A stretch of 39,199 nt of DNA from NCBI GenBank assembly GCA_022340645.1, contig JAJDNP010000095.1:1-39199 (forward strand), in the 5' to 3' direction. The translations under genes were made by a program, and so were the position numbers. The notes below the pieces were generated by a model, which had not been told where the DNA came from, did not search any database, and saw only the letters and a program-made list of their open reading frames with translations. Positions 16,587 through 26,214 of the stretch are shown one piece after another (position 1 is the stretch's first letter; the number at the start of each line of letters is the position of its first letter). Source of the stretch: Gammaproteobacteria bacterium. GTDB lineage: Bacteria; Pseudomonadota; Gammaproteobacteria; SZUA-229.

Positions 16587-17009
16587 TTAATGTTTTTTAT
16601 TCGATCCATCCGCTACTTCAAAAACACCAGTTAAAAATGATCCCTCTTCAATTTGCGACTGATCATCATATTCAATTTCTTTTTCTGATAGACAGCTTAT
16701 AAAAGCTTTAATGGAAGCCCATTGACATAACACTTCTCGATTTTCATTCAACGCAATTATCTCGCCCGTACTTTGTTTAAGGCAAAACAGGTCATGCCAG
16801 TCACCATAAAACGGAATTAATGATGTATCGACTTCCCACTCCCTCCTCAAACTCAAACCCTTTAGAATTTCATCCCATGTCCAGAAAGGCATAACTAGCG
16901 GTTCAAGCTCACAGTTCAAATAAATCGAAGCATACTTCTCATTCATGCTTTCAACTTCTTTTAAAAATTCCGAATAATCATTCATAGTGATTGATGCCTG
17001 GCATGTCAT
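16587..17009 (-). CDS. SMI1/KNR4 (SUKH)-like protein
   Basis: The C-terminal part reads SLIPFYGDWHDLFCLKQSTG then EIIALNENREVLCQWASIKA, followed by an acidic end; this matches the IPF..D..GD.FCLD...G.v......E.. core of SUKH proteins, many of which are immunity proteins against secreted or contact-dependent toxins. The start is uncertain: ATG 17009 and ATG 16985 are both possible, and the open frame continues into the tail of the next gene to 17153. The gene is AT-richer than its neighbours, as is common for acquired immunity genes. No toxin gene is adjacent. Confidence 0.55.
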   Translation of the reverse strand: MTCQASITMNDYSEFLKEVESMNEKYASIYLNCELEPLVMPFWTWDEILKGLSLRREWEVDTSLIPFYGDWHDLFCLKQSTGEIIALNENREVLCQWASIKAFISCLSEKEIEYDDQSQIEEGSFLTGVFEVADGSNKKH

Positions 17010-17091
17010 AATGAAATCTAAGCTGTGATCATCCTGATGGATGCGTACGATTTTTATAGATGGCGCTAAAAAAGAAAAATAAAAACCAGCA

Positions 17092-17661
17092 TTACCAGGA
17101 CCGAATCCTGCCCACATCCAGGTGAACGAAATCGGAACTGGCATAATAACCAACCCCGCCGCCCTTTAATGAAACAGCGGCCTGGCGCAGTTTAGCGGTA
17201 TCAAACCCGGGCAGGCGCACATCGATAGCCTGCCCTGACATGTGATAGCTGCGTTTAGCTACGCCCGAAGTGCTCTGAATCAACATCTTATTGGTTGCCG
17301 GCGAGCGGTAACCGGATATCACGTGAAACTCACCCTGCTGCTCTACCCTGGCCTGCAGTTGATGCAGCAGGTCGAGTAACCTGGTATCAATAGGCGTTGT
17401 TTCACTTGCCCTATGGTCCCTCAGCAGCCAGCTGATTTCCTCGACGCCGTCATCGAGGTATTTTCCGCCTGACCAGTAAGTGGCGGAAAGTTTTTCACCG
17501 GTATGAGTATTGTAGAAAGACAGTTCACGGTCAGCTACCGGGATAGTGGTTGCGATCGCCCCCGGGACTGCGAAGGTAATCGCTGCCCCCGCAATGCAAG
17601 TCAGGAAACTTCTACGTGACAGCTGGATATGATTCACTTCTTCGTTTTTGCAAGACATCAC
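17092..17661 (-). CDS. mepK: Tat-exported M15A/DUF882 peptidoglycan endopeptidase (MepK/YcbK-like)
   Basis: 189 residues. The N-terminus carries a twin-arginine signal (SRRSFLTCIAGAAITFAVPG), as in YcbK. The mature domain has SGYRSPATN, the zinc motif SYHMSGQAIDVR (HxxGxAxD) and the second zinc residues in FVHLDVG, so the metallopeptidase site is complete. The E. coli relative cleaves L,D (3-3) cross-links and sits beside the L,D-transpeptidase gene, as here: the transpeptidase is 114 bases upstream on the same strand. It probably acts in the periplasm on cross-links made by that enzyme. Confidence 0.88.
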   Translation of the reverse strand: MMSCKNEEVNHIQLSRRSFLTCIAGAAITFAVPGAIATTIPVADRELSFYNTHTGEKLSATYWSGGKYLDDGVEEISWLLRDHRASETTPIDTRLLDLLHQLQARVEQQGEFHVISGYRSPATNKMLIQSTSGVAKRSYHMSGQAIDVRLPGFDTAKLRQAAVSLKGGGVGYYASSDFVHLDVGRIRSW

Positions 17662-17775
17662 TACCCTGTTATTTTATTATTTAAGTTAATGATTATATGG
17701 GGGGATAATTTTAAATAAAAAGGTTTTATTTAAAAAATTAGTAGTAAGTTATTGTAGTCATGCAATTTCAATATA

Positions 17776-19398
17776 TTAATTTGCAAATAAACTATACAGA
17801 TGAGTATCCCGGCCGTAAATATCACGCCTGAAATTCATCTCGCCTTGCTGGCCTACCCATGCGGTCCAGTACACCAGGTAGATGGGAACAGCAACGGGCA
17901 GATCAACACCCTGGTTGCTGCCAAGATGGATATTTGCCAGTATTTCTTCCTCCATCCGCAAACTGCCATCATCCAGCAGGTAAGCGGCAAGCTGAACCGG
18001 ATCCTTAACCCGGATGCAGCCTGAACTGAAGGTACGAACGACGCGGTCAAACAAATGCTTGTCCGGCGTACCATGCAGGTATATTTCATAGGGGTTGGAA
18101 AAAAGAAACTTGATTCTGCCGAGAGCGTTTTGTGGTCCGGGCTCCTGACGCAGCCAGTAGGGAAAGCTGTTTCTGTCCAGCTTGCTCCAGTCCACCGTTT
18201 GCGGGTCTATCTCCTGGGCATTCGCGCCCCAGCCCCGGTAAAGCTTGATTGATTTTTTTTTGAGCAAAGATGAATCATTAATCAGTTTCGGAACAAAGTC
18301 CTGTACTGTCATGTTCGCCGGAACCGTCCAGTAAGGATTGTATACAATATAACTGATCTGGCCCGAAAAGCTGGGTGTAGCCCGATACTTCTTACCGATG
18401 ATTACAGGCATGGTCAGTATGGACGAGTCATCCTGTATAAGGTTAAGCTCAAACCCGGTCATATTCACCATCAGGTAGCGTTCGCCCAGTGTGCGTGGCA
18501 TCCAGCGCCAGCGCTCCATATTGATGCATATCTGCCTGATTTTATCAGCTAGCGGTATGTTCAATGCCTTACGTGTTTCCGGCCCGACCCGTCCATCACT
18601 CGTTAAACCGTGCCTTTGCTGGAATCGTTTTACCGCCTCCGTAAGCCCGTGATCGAATATATCAATACTGCACACGTTACAGTCAGCAAGGTCGCCCGTT
18701 TGCTGCAGCCGGCGCCTTAACTGCACTACCTGCCGGTGCTGCACTCCGGCTTCCAGCACCGGGCCCGGTGCAAACGCCTGCCAGCCGCCCTGCCTCTCAA
18801 ACTCACGATAGCGCTGCAACTGCTTTTTCAACAACTTGTAAGCCAGTTGCCGGGGAGGCAGTTCATTTAATAACTGTGTTATGGAATCATTGCTGGCGAC
18901 ATCAGTCAGCAGGCCACGGATATCCAGGGCTCCATTTTTTATATGCCAGCTGGCATCCATCTCGTCCGGCCTGGAAACACCCGAGTGCACATCGCTGCTG
19001 TAACGGTAAAGCGCAGCGCTTAATAACAGGTCAAGCTGGGCCGATTCCGTCGCCTGTTTGGCACCCCATTGCTTCCTGATCTCATTCAGCAGGTAATCAG
19101 CCGGTTGAAGTCCCTCTGTATCAGCTTCGATAAGGGCATGCAGTAAATCATAAGCACGATTGAGGCGGCCCTTTGCATTCGACCATAAGGGCTGATACTT
19201 GCGCTCATGATAAAAATCGATCACCACCGGCTCATTCAGCTCCGGCAGGTTCTCCGGGTTGCTTTTCAGCAACTGTTCAAGGGTTACTGATGTCTGTGCC
19301 TGCCATGAAGTACCGGCCTGCACAGCAACGGAAATGAACAGGCTGAAGACAAATACAAGCCGCTGCACAAAGATAAAATTTACTCGGTTTATTAACAT
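17776..19398 (-). CDS. ldtD: L,D-transpeptidase, LdtD/YcbB-like
   Basis: 540 residues with an N-terminal signal or anchor (VNFIFVQRLVFVFSLFISVA). An N-terminal scaffold domain is followed by a peptidoglycan-binding domain at about 245-285 (LTEAVKRFQQRHGLTSDGRV). The YkuD catalytic domain contains NPYWTVPANMTVQDFVPKL and the active-site block YLHGTPDKHLFDRVV then RTFSSGCIRVKDP, with the nucleophile Cys in SSGC. It forms 3-3 cross-links in the cell wall. The partner endopeptidase lies directly downstream, as in E. coli ycbB-ycbK. Confidence 0.92.
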   Translation of the reverse strand: MLINRVNFIFVQRLVFVFSLFISVAVQAGTSWQAQTSVTLEQLLKSNPENLPELNEPVVIDFYHERKYQPLWSNAKGRLNRAYDLLHALIEADTEGLQPADYLLNEIRKQWGAKQATESAQLDLLLSAALYRYSSDVHSGVSRPDEMDASWHIKNGALDIRGLLTDVASNDSITQLLNELPPRQLAYKLLKKQLQRYREFERQGGWQAFAPGPVLEAGVQHRQVVQLRRRLQQTGDLADCNVCSIDIFDHGLTEAVKRFQQRHGLTSDGRVGPETRKALNIPLADKIRQICINMERWRWMPRTLGERYLMVNMTGFELNLIQDDSSILTMPVIIGKKYRATPSFSGQISYIVYNPYWTVPANMTVQDFVPKLINDSSLLKKKSIKLYRGWGANAQEIDPQTVDWSKLDRNSFPYWLRQEPGPQNALGRIKFLFSNPYEIYLHGTPDKHLFDRVVRTFSSGCIRVKDPVQLAAYLLDDGSLRMEEEILANIHLGSNQGVDLPVAVPIYLVYWTAWVGQQGEMNFRRDIYGRDTHLYSLFAN

Positions 19399-19670
19399 AT
19401 GAAACGACTTTGAACTGAAATCACCCTGCTGCCTGTTTAATTGATACCATCTGCATTTGCTTTTAATTCTTTACCAGTAGTTTAACTATCACTAATAATT
19501 GGTATTACCTTGTGTCTGTCATTTACCATTAATAAATTTATTAAATATACAGACTTGAAATCGTAATGATTGTTCTTAATATGTGCATTGACAATACACT
19601 ATTATCAACCAGCAAGATCATTATTTTCTAAATGGTTCACCTGGTTAATCAGTTTTGCTGAGGAACCATC

Positions 19671-20567
19671 ATGTCAGAATCAGATAAAGACCAACCAAAA
19701 CAACGATTAATTACGCTGCTGATAGCGGTGCTTATAGTGGTCAGCGGTATCCAGATATGGTACATGATGGGGATGAGACATCAGCTGGACGACCTGCAGG
19801 CGCACAAACCTGCACCGCAAACACAAACAGATGACCCGTCTATAGCTGAACCTGAGACGCCAAAGGTGGAAAAGTCTGAGCCAATAATCGCCAAAGCACA
19901 AGTGCCTGCAGTTGCGCCGCAAACCAGGCAGCTGGAGCAGCCTGCCGACCCGGCCGATGATCAGACGCCAGTATCAAACAACGACCAGCAGCAACTGCCT
20001 GAACCACTGGCTGACAATAGAAATCCTGTACCGGCAAATCCAGGCCCCATGTTCAGAGATGATTTTTTCAACACACCATTTGATAGACAGGACCGGGACC
20101 CGTATGAAGAAATTGAACGCATGCAGCGCGATATAGACAGGATGTTTAGTCAATCTTATGACGCGCCCTATAATCGGCCCTATAGTCGGCCTTACAACCG
20201 GCCTTATAACCGGCCTTACAGCAAAAGGCCTGATTACCGGTACAATTTCCACCAGCAGCTGACACTGCCGGAAATCGATGTTAAGGAAGACCGCACGCAA
20301 TACATCGTTCTGGTGAATTTACCAGGTGCCGATAAAAATGATATTTCTGTGTCCCTCGACGGACAAAGGCTTACCATCAAAGGCAGGCGCAAGTCGCAAA
20401 AAGAGAACATGGATCCGAGCGGAAATATTGTCATCAGGGAGCGTCGATCCGGCAACTTTCACCGCAGTATCACATTGCCAGAACCTGTTATCGAAGGCGG
20501 CATGAAATCCAGAATTAAAAATGGCGTGCTGACAATCGTTATCCCTAAAGACAGGCCGCCTGCTTAG
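19671..20567 (+). CDS. membrane-anchored Hsp20/alpha-crystallin protein with Tyr-Asn-Arg-Pro repeats
   Basis: 298 residues, twice the length of an ordinary small heat-shock protein. Residues 12-34 form one membrane helix (LITLLIAVLIVVSGIQIWYM), so the rest is probably periplasmic, with a short cytoplasmic N-terminus. Residues 45-125 are a Pro/Gln/acidic disordered linker. DPYEEIERMQRDIDRMF (143-159) is the segment that usually precedes the crystallin domain. Residues 167-186 are tandem Y-[NS]-R-P repeats. Residues 199-295 are the alpha-crystallin domain with VNLPGADKNDISVSLDG and the family GVLTIVIPK. Probably a holdase tethered to the inner membrane; the repeat may bind the cell wall or other polymers. 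Confidence 0.85.
   Translation: MSESDKDQPKQRLITLLIAVLIVVSGIQIWYMMGMRHQLDDLQAHKPAPQTQTDDPSIAEPETPKVEKSEPIIAKAQVPAVAPQTRQLEQPADPADDQTPVSNNDQQQLPEPLADNRNPVPANPGPMFRDDFFNTPFDRQDRDPYEEIERMQRDIDRMFSQSYDAPYNRPYSRPYNRPYNRPYSKRPDYRYNFHQQLTLPEIDVKEDRTQYIVLVNLPGADKNDISVSLDGQRLTIKGRRKSQKENMDPSGNIVIRERRSGNFHRSITLPEPVIEGGMKSRIKNGVLTIVIPKDRPPA
20169..20216 (+). repeat. 12-bp tandem coding repeat (4 copies)
   Basis: Four near-identical 12-bp units of the form TAT-AAT-CGG-CCC encode Tyr-Asn/Ser-Arg-Pro in the linker of the Hsp20-like gene; a fifth, degenerate unit follows (TAC-AGC-AAA-AGG). Synonymous differences (TAT/TAC, CCC/CCT) show the repeats are not brand new, so the amino-acid pattern is probably maintained. 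Confidence 0.85.
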
Positions 20568-20714
20568 TCGTTTCATCCTGTAGCTGCTAATAAATTATTC
20601 GGCACGTCCTATGCCTCACCCCGTTGGGGCATTCATGATAAATTGTTCAATATAATTTATTAGCACCTGCACACCTGTTTAAATATAATGCAGTATTAAT
20701 TAAACCTGCCCGGC

Positions 20715-22076
20715 ATGCTAAATAACAAAGATAATATCTACAGCGTCAGTTCACTCAACAGGTCAGTCGCGCTCCTGCTGGAACGCGAGTTTTCCTGGAT
20801 CTGGGTCGAAGGTGAAATTTCCAACCTGGCGCAGCCGTCTTCCGGACACCTGTATTTCAGCCTGAAAGACAGCTCGGCACAGGTCAGCTGTGCCATGTTT
20901 AAAGGGCGCAACCAGGGTCTTGCATTTCAGCCAGAGAATGGCCAGCAGGTGCTGGTGCGCGCCAAGGTCAGCCTTTACCAGCCGCGCGGCAACTACCAGC
21001 TGATTATTGACCGCATGGAAGAAGCTGGCGCTGGTGTTTTACGCCGCCAGTTTGAACTTTTAAAAACCAGGCTTCAAGCTGAAGGCCTGTTTGATGAAGC
21101 AGCCAAGCAGGCAATCCCCGAATTGCCCGTAGGTATCGCCATTATCACCTCGAAAACCGGCGCTGCTATTCATGACGTTTTAAGCGTCATCGAAAGACGA
21201 TTCCCCTCGATACCGGTTAAATTATTCCCGGTGCCGGTGCAGGGCGCCGAATCAGCCCCTGCCATCGTCAACGCAATTAAACTCATCGGCCAGCATGTAG
21301 CTGAAGGCCAGCTAAACTGCGATGTTATTTTACTGGTGCGCGGCGGCGGTTCGCTTGAAGATCTGTGGTCATTTAATGATGAAAGCGTGGCACATGCTAT
21401 CTTCAACAGCCCTGTCCCCGTGGTCTGCGGCGTCGGCCACGAAGTGGATGTCACCATCGCGGACTATGTTGCTGACAGGCGTGCTGCCACACCGACTGCC
21501 GCAGCCGAAATGGTTACCCCTGACCAGACCACATGGCAGCAGTCTTTCGACTGGTATCAGCAGCGATTGCTGCAACTGCTTAATGAGAAAATTTATCGTC
21601 ACCAGGAAAGGCTATTATGGATACACCGCCGCCTGCAGCACCAGCACCCGGAAAATAAGCTGCAGCGCTTACGGTCGCGTACCGATGAATTAACAAAACG
21701 CCTGCTGCGTTACGGTCAGGCGATGATCGATTATCGCCAGCACAGGCTGTCAGCCAGTAAAGCAAAACTTTATGCGCAAAGCCCGATAATGCTGTTAAAA
21801 CAAAACCGGCAGTCGGTACGATTTTTAAATTCAAAATTACAACAGGCAGCGGTAAATGTGGTCACCCGCAAAAAATCCCAGCTTGGTAACCTGGCAAGAA
21901 CCTTAAATGCCATCAGCCCACTGCAAACCCTCGAACGAGGATACTCAATTACCTTGAATAACCAGGGAGCAGCCATCATCTCCGCCGACCAGGTGAAATC
22001 CGGTGATACCATTAAAACCCGGTTACACAAGGGCCAGATAATCAGCAAGGTAGAAAACTGCATTGAAAATGACTAA
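20715..22076 (+). CDS. xseA: exodeoxyribonuclease VII large subunit
   Basis: 453 residues, normal length. The N-terminal OB-fold (EGEISNLAQPSSGHLYFSLK) binds single-stranded DNA; the catalytic domain contains VGIAIITSKTGAAIHDVLSV, RGGGSLEDLWSFNDE and the conserved GHEVDVTIADYVADRRAATP. A long helical coiled-coil part follows, ending LQTLERGYSITLNNQG. With XseB it degrades single-stranded DNA to short oligonucleotides. The small-subunit gene is not next to it. Confidence 0.95.
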   Translation: MLNNKDNIYSVSSLNRSVALLLEREFSWIWVEGEISNLAQPSSGHLYFSLKDSSAQVSCAMFKGRNQGLAFQPENGQQVLVRAKVSLYQPRGNYQLIIDRMEEAGAGVLRRQFELLKTRLQAEGLFDEAAKQAIPELPVGIAIITSKTGAAIHDVLSVIERRFPSIPVKLFPVPVQGAESAPAIVNAIKLIGQHVAEGQLNCDVILLVRGGGSLEDLWSFNDESVAHAIFNSPVPVVCGVGHEVDVTIADYVADRRAATPTAAAEMVTPDQTTWQQSFDWYQQRLLQLLNEKIYRHQERLLWIHRRLQHQHPENKLQRLRSRTDELTKRLLRYGQAMIDYRQHRLSASKAKLYAQSPIMLLKQNRQSVRFLNSKLQQAAVNVVTRKKSQLGNLARTLNAISPLQTLERGYSITLNNQGAAIISADQVKSGDTIKTRLHKGQIISKVENCIEND

Positions 22077-22323
22077 TGTCATAATTTCATTGCGTATTTC
22101 GTGTTTATATAAATATCAGCATTTACAATAAAAAATATGGGTAAAAAGTTTTATCCAGAAAAAACTGGTTTACAGGCTATAATGTTTAATCCTGTAGAAG
22201 TTATAAATGGTATTTGCCATAAACAACAAAACTATGGTAAAAAGTCGCTCTTTTATTTTTAGCAGCAATTAACATATAACGCAACTTATTGATTTAATTA
22301 ATGTTGTGTCAAATGGAGCCAAG

Positions 22324-22758
22324 ATGCCTAAGACAGCGTCACCTACAAATCAGACTTTTAAGCCTTATAAACGGAAAAAAGGCGAAGAATACATGAGCGA
22401 AGGGCAAATCAAGCACTTCACCGAGATACTTCAGGCATGGAAAGTCGACCTGATGTCAGAAGTCGACCGTACTGTGGATCACATGAAAGATGAAGCCGCA
22501 AACTTTCCAGACCCGGCTGACCGTGCAACACAGGAAGAAGAATTCAGCCTGGAACTGCGTACCCGGGATCGTGAACGCAAACTCATTAAAAAAATCGACG
22601 ATACCCTGGCATTAATGAAAACCGGCGAATATGGTTACTGTGAAACCTGCGGTGTCGAAATCGGTTTAAGCCGTATGGAAGCCCGGCCAACAGCCACGCA
22701 ATGCATCGACTGCAAAAGCCTGGACGAAATCAAGGAAAAACAGACACGCGGCAAGTAA
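22324..22758 (+). CDS. dksA: RNA polymerase-binding transcription factor DksA
   Basis: 144 residues from ATG 22324, chosen because GGAG lies 7 bases upstream; a GTG at 22306 is in frame but less likely. The coiled coil carries the acidic tip DPADRATQEEEF, which enters the RNA polymerase secondary channel. The zinc finger is complete (CETCGVEIGLSRMEARPT, then CIDC: CX2C-X17-CX2C). With ppGpp it adjusts rRNA and amino-acid promoter output. gluQ follows, as in most gammaproteobacteria, but a repeat element now separates the two. A clear terminator follows dksA. Confidence 0.96.
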   Translation: MPKTASPTNQTFKPYKRKKGEEYMSEGQIKHFTEILQAWKVDLMSEVDRTVDHMKDEAANFPDPADRATQEEEFSLELRTRDRERKLIKKIDDTLALMKTGEYGYCETCGVEIGLSRMEARPTATQCIDCKSLDEIKEKQTRGK

Positions 22759-22786
22759 TTCTAACTTACAGTTTTGAAACTATAAG

Positions 22787-22811
22787 GCCGATATTTATTA
22801 TCGGCTTTTTT
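22787..22811 (+). terminator. rho-independent terminator of dksA
   Basis: GCCGATA (22787-22793) pairs with TATCGGC (22799-22805) around a five-base loop and is followed by a long T-run. It stands 28 bases after the dksA stop and directly before the left arm of the repeat element, so most transcripts should end before gluQ. Confidence 0.85.
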
Positions 22812-22818
22812 TATTTTT

Positions 22819-23225
22819 TTTTCCGCAAATAAACGCGAATAAACGCAAATGAAACAAAGACGTAAAAAAACAGTTATTCTGTTTTAAATTAAGGATTAAA
22901 CATCATTGCTGTCCCACTTAATGTTAGAAATATGGATTGGGAACTGTTGTGCGAGACCGTATGCCGCATGGATGCGGCATTCGAGCGTACAAGGAAGTAT
23001 TCACAGCGTGTCTCGGGCGACCGTTGCCAGTTCATGTTTCGGATGCATAAACAGTTATCTCTTTTATGTATAACAGTGAGTTATGTGTACGCGTGTAATT
23101 TAAATGGGACAGCAATGGATTAAACATATATATTTTGTGGACAAAATTCATTCCACTACACTTCAGTCAGAAAAAATTATATTGAAGTTTCATATTTGCG
23201 TTTATTCGCGTTTATTTGCGGAAAA
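22819..23225. repeat. 407-bp inverted-repeat element inserted between dksA and gluQ (outer element)
   Basis: The 32-base arms at 22819-22850 and 23194-23225 are perfect reverse complements (CGCAAATAAACGCGAATAAA core). After a small gap pairing resumes with GAAAC and GTTTC. The right arm ends 10 bases before the gluQ start codon. It encloses a second, inner inverted-repeat element. No protein is encoded. The related arm type TCGCGTTTATTCGCG suggests a dispersed repeat. Confidence 0.8.
22904..23116. mobile_element. 213-bp inner element with TGTCCC ends and 11-bp flanking direct repeats
   Basis: ATTGCTGTCCCACTTA (22905-22920) mirrors TAAATGGGACAGCAAT (23101-23116) with one mismatch. Outside the element GGATTAAACAT occurs as an exact direct repeat at 22893-22903 and 23117-23127, as a target-site duplication would look. 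In the centre is a perfect hairpin, ATGCCGCAT-GG-ATGCGGCAT (22961-22980), followed by a GTATTCACAGCGTGTCT segment. No transposase frame exists, so this would be a MITE moved in trans that inserted into the older outer element. Confidence 0.65.
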
Positions 23226-23234
23226 ATCTTTTAA

Positions 23235-24140
23235 ATGTCCGATAAAAAACCAACAATCCATCGAGGAAGATTCGCGCCCTCGCCGACCGGCCCGGTACAT
23301 TACGGCACATTGATCGCTGCGGTCGGCAGTTATCTGCAGGTGAAATCAAAAGACGGTGAGTGGCTGGTTCGTATCGAAGATGTCGACATTACGCGCCGGG
23401 TTAAAGGTGCTGATACCGATATCCTGAAGACGCTGGAAGCGTTCGGCCTTGAATGGGATGGCAAGGTTATCTACCAGTCAAAACAAACGGAGTACTACGA
23501 GGATGCTGTTGAGAAGCTGCTTTCACAGTCACTGATATTTCCCTGTTTGTGCTCGCGTAAACAGTTAGCTGAATCAGGCAATCTGATCTATCCTGGTACG
23601 TGCCGTCGCCGGTCTTTGCCTGAAAGCAAGGAACATGCATTACGTCTTATCGCCGAAGATATTGATATCGACTTCAATGATGCGGTGATGGGCAAACAGA
23701 CGCAAAACATCAAACGTCAATGCGGTGATTTTGTCATCAAACGCCGCGACGGTTTATTTGCCTATCAACTGGCCGTTGTGCTGGATGATGCATTGCAGAA
23801 TATTACTGAAGTCGTACGCGGCGCCGACCTGCTCGATTCCACGCCACGGCAGATATATCTGCAACAACTGCTACACTATCCAACACCGGACTATTGCCAT
23901 TTGCCACTGGCGATTGACAGCGCGGGCAACAAGATTAGCAAGTCTGACGGCGCGGCTAAAATAAACCTGGATGACAGGGAACGACTGCTGGTCAGCGTGC
24001 TGGACTTTTTAGGTCAAAAACCGCCCGCTGAACTGGCGCAGTCCGGTATTAATGATATCTGGTCATGGGCACTGGCAAACTGGGATGTTGCAGCTGTTCC
24101 ATCAAAAGCACAAATGCAACCTGTCACAGGTCAAAAATAG
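23235..24140 (+). CDS. gluQ: glutamyl-Q tRNA(Asp) synthetase
   Basis: 301 residues; a truncated class I GluRS that lacks the anticodon-binding domain and attaches glutamate to queuosine in tRNA-Asp. The N-terminus GRFAPSPTGPVHYGTL carries the HIGH-equivalent motif (HYGT). The zinc cysteines appear in CLCSRKQL and TCRRR. KISKSDGAAK is the KMSKS-equivalent. The start has no obvious ribosome binding site: GGAAAAA is 9 or more bases away and belongs to the right repeat arm, so the insertion may have replaced its original leader. Confidence 0.93.
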   Translation: MSDKKPTIHRGRFAPSPTGPVHYGTLIAAVGSYLQVKSKDGEWLVRIEDVDITRRVKGADTDILKTLEAFGLEWDGKVIYQSKQTEYYEDAVEKLLSQSLIFPCLCSRKQLAESGNLIYPGTCRRRSLPESKEHALRLIAEDIDIDFNDAVMGKQTQNIKRQCGDFVIKRRDGLFAYQLAVVLDDALQNITEVVRGADLLDSTPRQIYLQQLLHYPTPDYCHLPLAIDSAGNKISKSDGAAKINLDDRERLLVSVLDFLGQKPPAELAQSGINDIWSWALANWDVAAVPSKAQMQPVTGQK

Positions 24141-24249
24141 CTGCAGCCAGATATGTTAAAAATAACATATTCGCAACAAGAAACTATCGAAGTTTTAGCT
24201 ACCACCGTGTATGCTAGACAAAAATAAAAACTATTGAAGAGGAAATCAC

Positions 24250-26214
24250 GTGTCTACCGAAGATATTAAATCCGGCTTAATCGAAAACCGCTTATTCCAG
24301 CCCAGCGCAGAATTTACTGCCAAAGCACGCATCAAACCAGACGATCTTAAGGCCCTGCAAAAGCAGGCTGATGAAGACTACGAAGGCTTCTGGGCCGAAC
24401 AGGCCAGAAAGTATATGGACTGGCACAAGCCCTTCACACAAATCCTGGATGACAGCAATGCACCACATTTCAAATGGTTTGCTGATGGCGAAATGAACGT
24501 CAGTTACAACTGTATCGATCGCCACCTGGCAAGCAAGGCTGACAAGACAGCGATCATCTTTGAAGGCGAACCCGGTGATGTCCATCACATCAGCTATCAG
24601 CAACTGCATGACGATGTCTGCCAGTTTGCCAATGCGCTTAAAGCAAAAGGCGTTACGAAAGGAGACCGCGTCGTTATTTATATGCCGATGGTGCCGGAAG
24701 CGGTGATCGCCATGCAGGCATGTGCCCGCATCGGCGCTATCCACTCTGTCGTGTTCGGCGGTTTCTCTGCTGACTCATTGCGTGACCGTATCAATGATGC
24801 CCGGGCGGTAATGCTCATCACTGCCGATGGCGGCAATCGCGGCGGCAAGATTGTCGCCCTGAAAGAAGCAGCAGACAAAGCCCTGGATAAGGGCTGTGAC
24901 ACTATCGAAAATGTCATCGTCCTCAAACGTAGCGGACAGGATGTTCACATGCAGGAAGGACGCGACAGCTGGTGGCATGACGCCGTTGCAGGTCAGAATA
25001 AATCGTGCACGCCGGAATGGATGAATTCTGAACACCCGCTGTTCCTGCTCTACACCTCCGGCTCAACCGGCAAACCCAAAGGTATTCAGCACGCCAGCGC
25101 CGGCTACCTGCTAAACGCTATCGTCACCAACCTCTGGGTATTCGATCTGCAGGATGATGATATTTTCTGGTGTACCGCGGATGTCGGCTGGATCACCGGC
25201 CACACCTATGTCGCCTATGGTCCACTGGCAGCCGGCGGAACCATCATCATGTTCGAAGGCGCACCGGTGATACCTGATGCCGGCCGTTTCTGGAAGATGG
25301 TGGAGCAGCATAAAGTCACCATATTTTATACCGCACCAACAGCAATACGCGCACTGATGAAATACGGCGATTCCTTTCCGAACAGTTATGACCTGTCTTC
25401 ACTGCGCTTACTGGGTACCGTTGGCGAACCAATCAACCCGGAAGCATGGATGTGGTACCACACCGTCATCGGCAAAGAAATATGCCCTATCGTCGATACC
25501 TGGTGGCAGACAGAAACCGGCGCCAACGTTCTTACCCCTATCCCGGGTGTTACGGCGACAAAACCGGGTTCTTGCACCCTGCCCCTGCCCGGCATGGCGG
25601 TTGATATTGTCAACGAAGACGGCGAGTCGATTACCGAACCCAACAAGGGCGGCTACCTGGTTATCACCAAACCCTGGCCGTCAATGGCAAGAACAATCTG
25701 GGGGGATGATAACCGCTACGTAGAAACCTACTTCCCCAAATTTGGCGGCAAGTACTACCTCGCTGGCGACAGTGCCCGTCGTGATGAAGACGGCTACTTC
25801 TGGATCATGGGCCGCATCGATGATGTATTAAATGTATCGGGCCACCGTCTGGGCACCATGGAGATCGAATCGGCACTGGTAGCGCATGAGGCCGTTGTCG
25901 AAGCCGCGGTTGTCGGCCGCCCGCATGAACTCAAAGGCGAAGCCGTGGTGGCTTTCGTTATCTGTCACGGTGACCGCCCCGTTGGCGAAGCTGCTGACAA
26001 AATGGTTAAGGAATTGCGCAACTGGGTAGGTGAACAGATCGGCGCCATCGCCAAGCCAGATGACATTCGCTTTGCGGATGGTCTGCCCAAGACCCGTTCC
26101 GGAAAGATTATGCGGCGCCTGTTAAGAACCATTGCCGCGGGCGAAGAGATAACGTCGGATACATCGACCCTGGAAAACCCGGCGGTAGTCGCACAGTTAC
26201 AGGGCAAAGCTTAA
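24250..26214 (+). CDS. acs: acetyl-CoA synthetase (AMP-forming)
   Basis: 654 residues, standard length, starting at GTG 24250 behind AGAGGAAA. It converts acetate, ATP and CoA to acetyl-CoA through acetyl-AMP. Motifs in order: [72 protein letters not shown] and the catalytic, acetylation-regulated lysine in [15 protein letters not shown]. It is monocistronic. It is far more Acs-like than the acyl-CoA synthetase at 14854. Confidence 0.97.
   Translation: MSTEDIKSGLIENRLFQPSAEFTAKARIKPDDLKALQKQADEDYEGFWAEQARKYMDWHKPFTQILDDSNAPHFKWFADGEMNVSYNCIDRHLASKADKTAIIFEGEPGDVHHISYQQLHDDVCQFANALKAKGVTKGDRVVIYMPMVPEAVIAMQACARIGAIHSVVFGGFSADSLRDRINDARAVMLITADGGNRGGKIVALKEAADKALDKGCDTIENVIVLKRSGQDVHMQEGRDSWWHDAVAGQNKSCTPEWMNSEHPLFLLYTSGSTGKPKGIQHASAGYLLNAIVTNLWVFDLQDDDIFWCTADVGWITGHTYVAYGPLAAGGTIIMFEGAPVIPDAGRFWKMVEQHKVTIFYTAPTAIRALMKYGDSFPNSYDLSSLRLLGTVGEPINPEAWMWYHTVIGKEICPIVDTWWQTETGANVLTPIPGVTATKPGSCTLPLPGMAVDIVNEDGESITEPNKGGYLVITKPWPSMARTIWGDDNRYVETYFPKFGGKYYLAGDSARRDEDGYFWIMGRIDDVLNVSGHRLGTMEIESALVAHEAVVEAAVVGRPHELKGEAVVAFVICHGDRPVGEAADKMVKELRNWVGEQIGAIAKPDDIRFADGLPKTRSGKIMRRLLRTIAAGEEITSDTSTLENPAVVAQLQGKA

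Noticed and set aside
20589-20640. Terminator after the Hsp20-like gene
   Set aside because: A CCCC-GTT-GGGG dyad with flanking ATGCC/GGCAT is present but there is no T-run after it; left unannotated.
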